Below are positions 61,592 to 64,000 of a stretch of DNA of 64,000 nt, piece after piece. The position numbers were made by a program, and so were the translations under genes. The DNA lies in the NCBI GenBank assembly GCA_017984635.1, contig JAGNZC010000001.1:62001-126000 (forward strand), written 5' to 3'. This DNA comes from Crocinitomicaceae bacterium. GTDB taxonomy: Bacteria; Bacteroidota; Bacteroidia; Flavobacteriales_D; Crocinitomicaceae. A model generated the notes under the pieces. It was given only the letters and a program-made list of their open reading frames with translations. It was not told where the DNA came from and searched no databases. The first letter of the stretch is position 1. The number at the start of each line of letters is the position of its first letter.

Positions 61592-63493
61592 TTACAAGGC
61601 ATTCGCTACAATCTCATCTACAACCAATGGATCCAATAGGGTAGAAGTATCACCTAAGTTACTAGTATCGCCCTCTGCAACTTTACGCAAAATGCGTCGC
61701 ATGATTTTTCCAGAACGAGTTTTAGGTAAGCCAGTTACAAATTGAATTTTTTCAGGTAACGCAATTTTACCAATTTCAGCAACAACCGTTTCAACGATTT
61801 CACCTTTTGACATTGCTTCGTCTTCCACTGCTCCATCCATTACCACAAAGGCATAAATTGATTGTCCTTTAACGGGGTGGGGATAACCTACAACAGCAGA
61901 TTCAATGACATGGCTATTGGTATTGATGGCATTTTCAATTTCAGCTGTGCCAAATCGGTGACCAGAAACATTGATGACATCGTCAATACGTCCAATGATG
62001 CGGTACATGCCATCTTCGTCTCTTTTCGCACCATCTCCAGTGAAGTAATAACCTTTATAATGCGAGAAATAATTAATTCTACAACGTTCGTGATCGCCAT
62101 AAGTAGTTCGAAGCATGGATGGCCATGGCGCTTTGATACACAAGTATCCTTCCACGTTCGCTTCTTGAATTTCTTTGCCTTCTTGGTCCAACAATACAGG
62201 GTGAATTCCAGGCATTGGATAACCTGCAAATGTTGGTTTCAAAGGTGATAAATTTCCAATTCCAGAAATCATAATTCCTCCTGTTTCTGTTTGCCACCAG
62301 CTATCTGCTACTGGGCAACGTTCTTTTCCAACGTGTAAATAATACCATTTCCAAGCTTCTTCGTTGATTGGCTCACCAACGGTTCCCAACACTTTCAAGG
62401 AATCTAAACTATAAGACAACACGTGGTCTTCACCATAAGCCATTAATGAACGAATGGCAGTTGGCGCTGTTAAAAACTGTGTCACACTGTGTTTGTCAAT
62501 TACTTGCCAGAATCTTCCTGCGTCTGGATACGTTGGAATTCCTTCAAACATTAAGGTTGTTGCGCCAGAAATCAATGGTCCATAAACAATGTAAGAATGT
62601 CCAGTAATCCAACCAATATCTGCTGTACACCAGTAAATATCAGATTCTTGGTATTGGTAAACATTTTGGAACGTATAGGCTGTGTAAACCATATATCCAC
62701 CGCATGTATGCACCACACCTTTTGGTTTTCCTGTTGAACCAGAAGTGTACAAAATAAAGAGCATGTCTTCTGCATCCATTGGTTCGGCAGGACAAACTTT
62801 GGCTTGACCTTTCACGGAATCGTGCCACCAACAATCACGGCCTTCTACCATCGTTGGCATCCAACCTAAGCAATCGTGAACAATTACCGTTTCAACAGAA
62901 GTACACAATTCTAATGCTTCATCGATGACACGTTTCAACGGGATTTGTTTTGCCCCACGGTTTAATCCGTCAGCTGTAATGATCATTTTTGCTTGTGCAT
63001 CATTGACACGATCTGCCACAGCTGTTGCAGAAAATCCAGCAAATATTACAGAATGAATTGCCCCAATGCGCGCACAAGCCAATACCGCAATCATTAATTC
63101 TGGAATCATGGGCATATAAATACACACACGATCGCCTTTTTGAATACCTTTCGCTTTTAACGCGTTTGCAAATTGGCAAACGTGGTCGTGTAATTCACGG
63201 TATGTATAACGCACAAAACGTTCTTTCGGGTCATTTGGTTCCCAAATCAAGGCTAATTTGTTTCCTCTTTTTTCTAAATGACGGTCAAGAGCATTTTCAG
63301 TAATGTTTAATTTTGCTCCTTTGAACCATTCAATTTTTGGCTCATCGAAATTCCATTCTACAACGGTATCCCATTTTTTTTGCCAGACAAATTCTTCTGC
63401 AATTTCCCCCCAAAATCCTGCTGGATCTTCGATGCTTTTTGCATACTTTTCTTTGTATTCTTCGAATGATTTGATTTGTAAATTTGAGTTCAT
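61592..63493 (-). CDS. acsA: Acetyl-CoA synthetase
   Basis: A 633-residue AMP-forming enzyme that converts acetate, ATP and CoA to acetyl-CoA. Conserved regions are the P-loop-like YTSGSTGKPKGVVHT near residue 262, DSWWQTETGGIMIS near 396, the TGDGAKRDEDGMYRIIGRIDDVINVSGHRFGTAEIE hinge near 485, and the catalytic Lys in KTRSGKIMRR near 596, which is regulated by acetylation in relatives. It is 18 bp downstream of a response regulator gene, so the kinase, regulator and acsA appear to form one operon. Confidence 0.97.
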   Translation of the reverse strand: MNSNLQIKSFEEYKEKYAKSIEDPAGFWGEIAEEFVWQKKWDTVVEWNFDEPKIEWFKGAKLNITENALDRHLEKRGNKLALIWEPNDPKERFVRYTYRELHDHVCQFANALKAKGIQKGDRVCIYMPMIPELMIAVLACARIGAIHSVIFAGFSATAVADRVNDAQAKMIITADGLNRGAKQIPLKRVIDEALELCTSVETVIVHDCLGWMPTMVEGRDCWWHDSVKGQAKVCPAEPMDAEDMLFILYTSGSTGKPKGVVHTCGGYMVYTAYTFQNVYQYQESDIYWCTADIGWITGHSYIVYGPLISGATTLMFEGIPTYPDAGRFWQVIDKHSVTQFLTAPTAIRSLMAYGEDHVLSYSLDSLKVLGTVGEPINEEAWKWYYLHVGKERCPVADSWWQTETGGIMISGIGNLSPLKPTFAGYPMPGIHPVLLDQEGKEIQEANVEGYLCIKAPWPSMLRTTYGDHERCRINYFSHYKGYYFTGDGAKRDEDGMYRIIGRIDDVINVSGHRFGTAEIENAINTNSHVIESAVVGYPHPVKGQSIYAFVVMDGAVEDEAMSKGEIVETVVAEIGKIALPEKIQFVTGLPKTRSGKIMRRILRKVAEGDTSNLGDTSTLLDPLVVDEIVANAL

Positions 63494-63511
63494 GTTCGTT
63501 TAATTTTAAGA

Positions 63512-63883
63512 TTATGAATTCACAAGCGTGATAATTTCTTGCATAATTTGTTTTGTACTAAAAGGCTTGGTGACGTATTTGTCGGCCCCCAATGCCAATC
63601 CTTTATCGATGTCTTCTTGTCTAGATTTTGCCGATAAAAAGATAATTTTTGTGTTGCTTAATACTGGATTTGCTTTGATAATTTTACAAACTTCATAACC
63701 ATCCATATCTGGCATCATAATATCCAATACAATTAAGTTGGGACATTCTTTTTCAGCTATGGAAAGCGCTTCAGCTCCATTACGTGCAATAAAAGGAACA
63801 AATCCTTTTTTTCTAACGAGGTAATCTAATGACAAAACGATGTTAGGTTCGTCATCCACAATAAGTATTTTTGTTTCTTCCAT
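63512..63883 (-). CDS. Single-domain response regulator (CheY-like)
   Basis: A 123-residue receiver domain with no output domain. The acidic pair is in ILIVDDEPNI, the phosphoacceptor Asp in LIVLDIMMPDMDGYEV near residue 53, Ser in IIFLSAKS, and Lys in YVTKPFSTK near 105. I start at 63883 (MEETKILIVDDEP); the longer frame runs into the upstream kinase gene. It lies between a histidine kinase gene and acsA, so it probably relays that kinase's signal by protein contact or phosphotransfer. Confidence 0.92.
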   Translation of the reverse strand: MEETKILIVDDEPNIVLSLDYLVRKKGFVPFIARNGAEALSIAEKECPNLIVLDIMMPDMDGYEVCKIIKANPVLSNTKIIFLSAKSRQEDIDKGLALGADKYVTKPFSTKQIMQEIITLVNS

Positions 63884-63887
63884 CTTG

Positions 63888-64000
63888 CTATAAATTCTGT
63901 TGTTTGGGTATGCTAAAAGTGAATATTGATCCGTTTGGTTGACGCGTTGTAACGCCAATTTTTCCTTCGTGTAATTGTATTATTTTTTTTGAAATTGCCA
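63888..64000 (-). CDS. Sensor histidine kinase, C-terminal end
   Basis: The gene enters from the right edge; only its last 36 codons are visible. They read AISKKIIQLHEGKIGV, then GSIFTFSIPKQQNL and a TAG stop, which matches the end of a HATPase domain (the ...GGxIxVxSxxGxGSxFxFxLP... region). The stop is 4 bp before the response regulator ATG, so the two are one unit. The rest of the kinase and its sensor are outside the window. Confidence 0.75.
   Translation of the reverse strand, partial: AISKKIIQLHEGKIGVTTRQPNGSIFTFSIPKQQNL

Overview
The window looks like a chromosomal segment of a low-GC member of Bacteroidota, most likely a flavobacterium-like lineage. The evidence is a TonB-dependent receptor with a carboxypeptidase-regulatory-like domain, C-terminal tails resembling type IX secretion sorting domains, LytS-type kinases paired with LytTR regulators, an UpxY/NusG-like antiterminator at the head of a polysaccharide operon, and promoters of the form TTG-N19-TAnnTTTG. 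The exact genus cannot be read from the sequence.

Left third (1-27.7 kb), mostly ordinary chromosome: the end of an S9 peptidase; a TonB receptor translationally coupled to a small Kunitz-type lipoprotein; a secreted protein; methylmalonyl-CoA epimerase; a HAD hydrolase; YceI; a cyclase-family hydrolase; a LytS/LytTR pair; leuS; two small conserved proteins; lepA; an ftsX-DUF3098-uppP-truB run; queA; and a respiratory run (cyoE, two COX3 paralogues with large soluble inserts, COX4, two SCO proteins, a DUF420 protein). TspO and two hypothetical genes follow.

Middle (27.8-50.4 kb), a probable genomic island: an 85-87 bp direct repeat lies at both ends. The right copy is the 3' end of a large serine recombinase gene plus the terminator of a tRNA with anticodon CAT (probably tRNA-Ile2). 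Between the copies sits a leftward surface-polysaccharide operon: antiterminator, cupin, Wzx flippase, glycosyltransferases, Wzy-like polymerase, acetyltransferase, an unusual nucleotidyltransferase/P-loop-kinase fusion, an APH-like kinase, Wza, Wzc with a Gly-Tyr tail, VanZ and a WecA-like initiating transferase. Broken gene remnants occur at both ends of the variable core, as expected for turnover of serotype genes. XRE and AraC-type regulators diverge from the antiterminator across a pair of near-identical operator-like repeats. A mobile-element module (MerR-like protein, small proteins, recombinase) fills the right end.

Right third (50.4-64 kb): six 45-bp tandem repeats lie between the tRNA and its best promoter, so they are probably transcribed as a long pre-tRNA leader. 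Then come a type IX-sorted protein, heme A synthase (ctaA), an InsA-like regulator beside an MHS-family transporter and a small membrane protein, a second LytS/LytTR system with a beta-propeller sensor, two lipoproteins, an outer-membrane-like protein, and a histidine kinase / response regulator / acetyl-CoA synthetase operon that runs off the end.

The most interesting points are the repeat-bounded polysaccharide island, the repetitive pre-tRNA leader, the bacterial Kunitz domain and the two kinase-like genes in the polysaccharide cluster. All functions are inferred from sequence reading alone; no database search was run.
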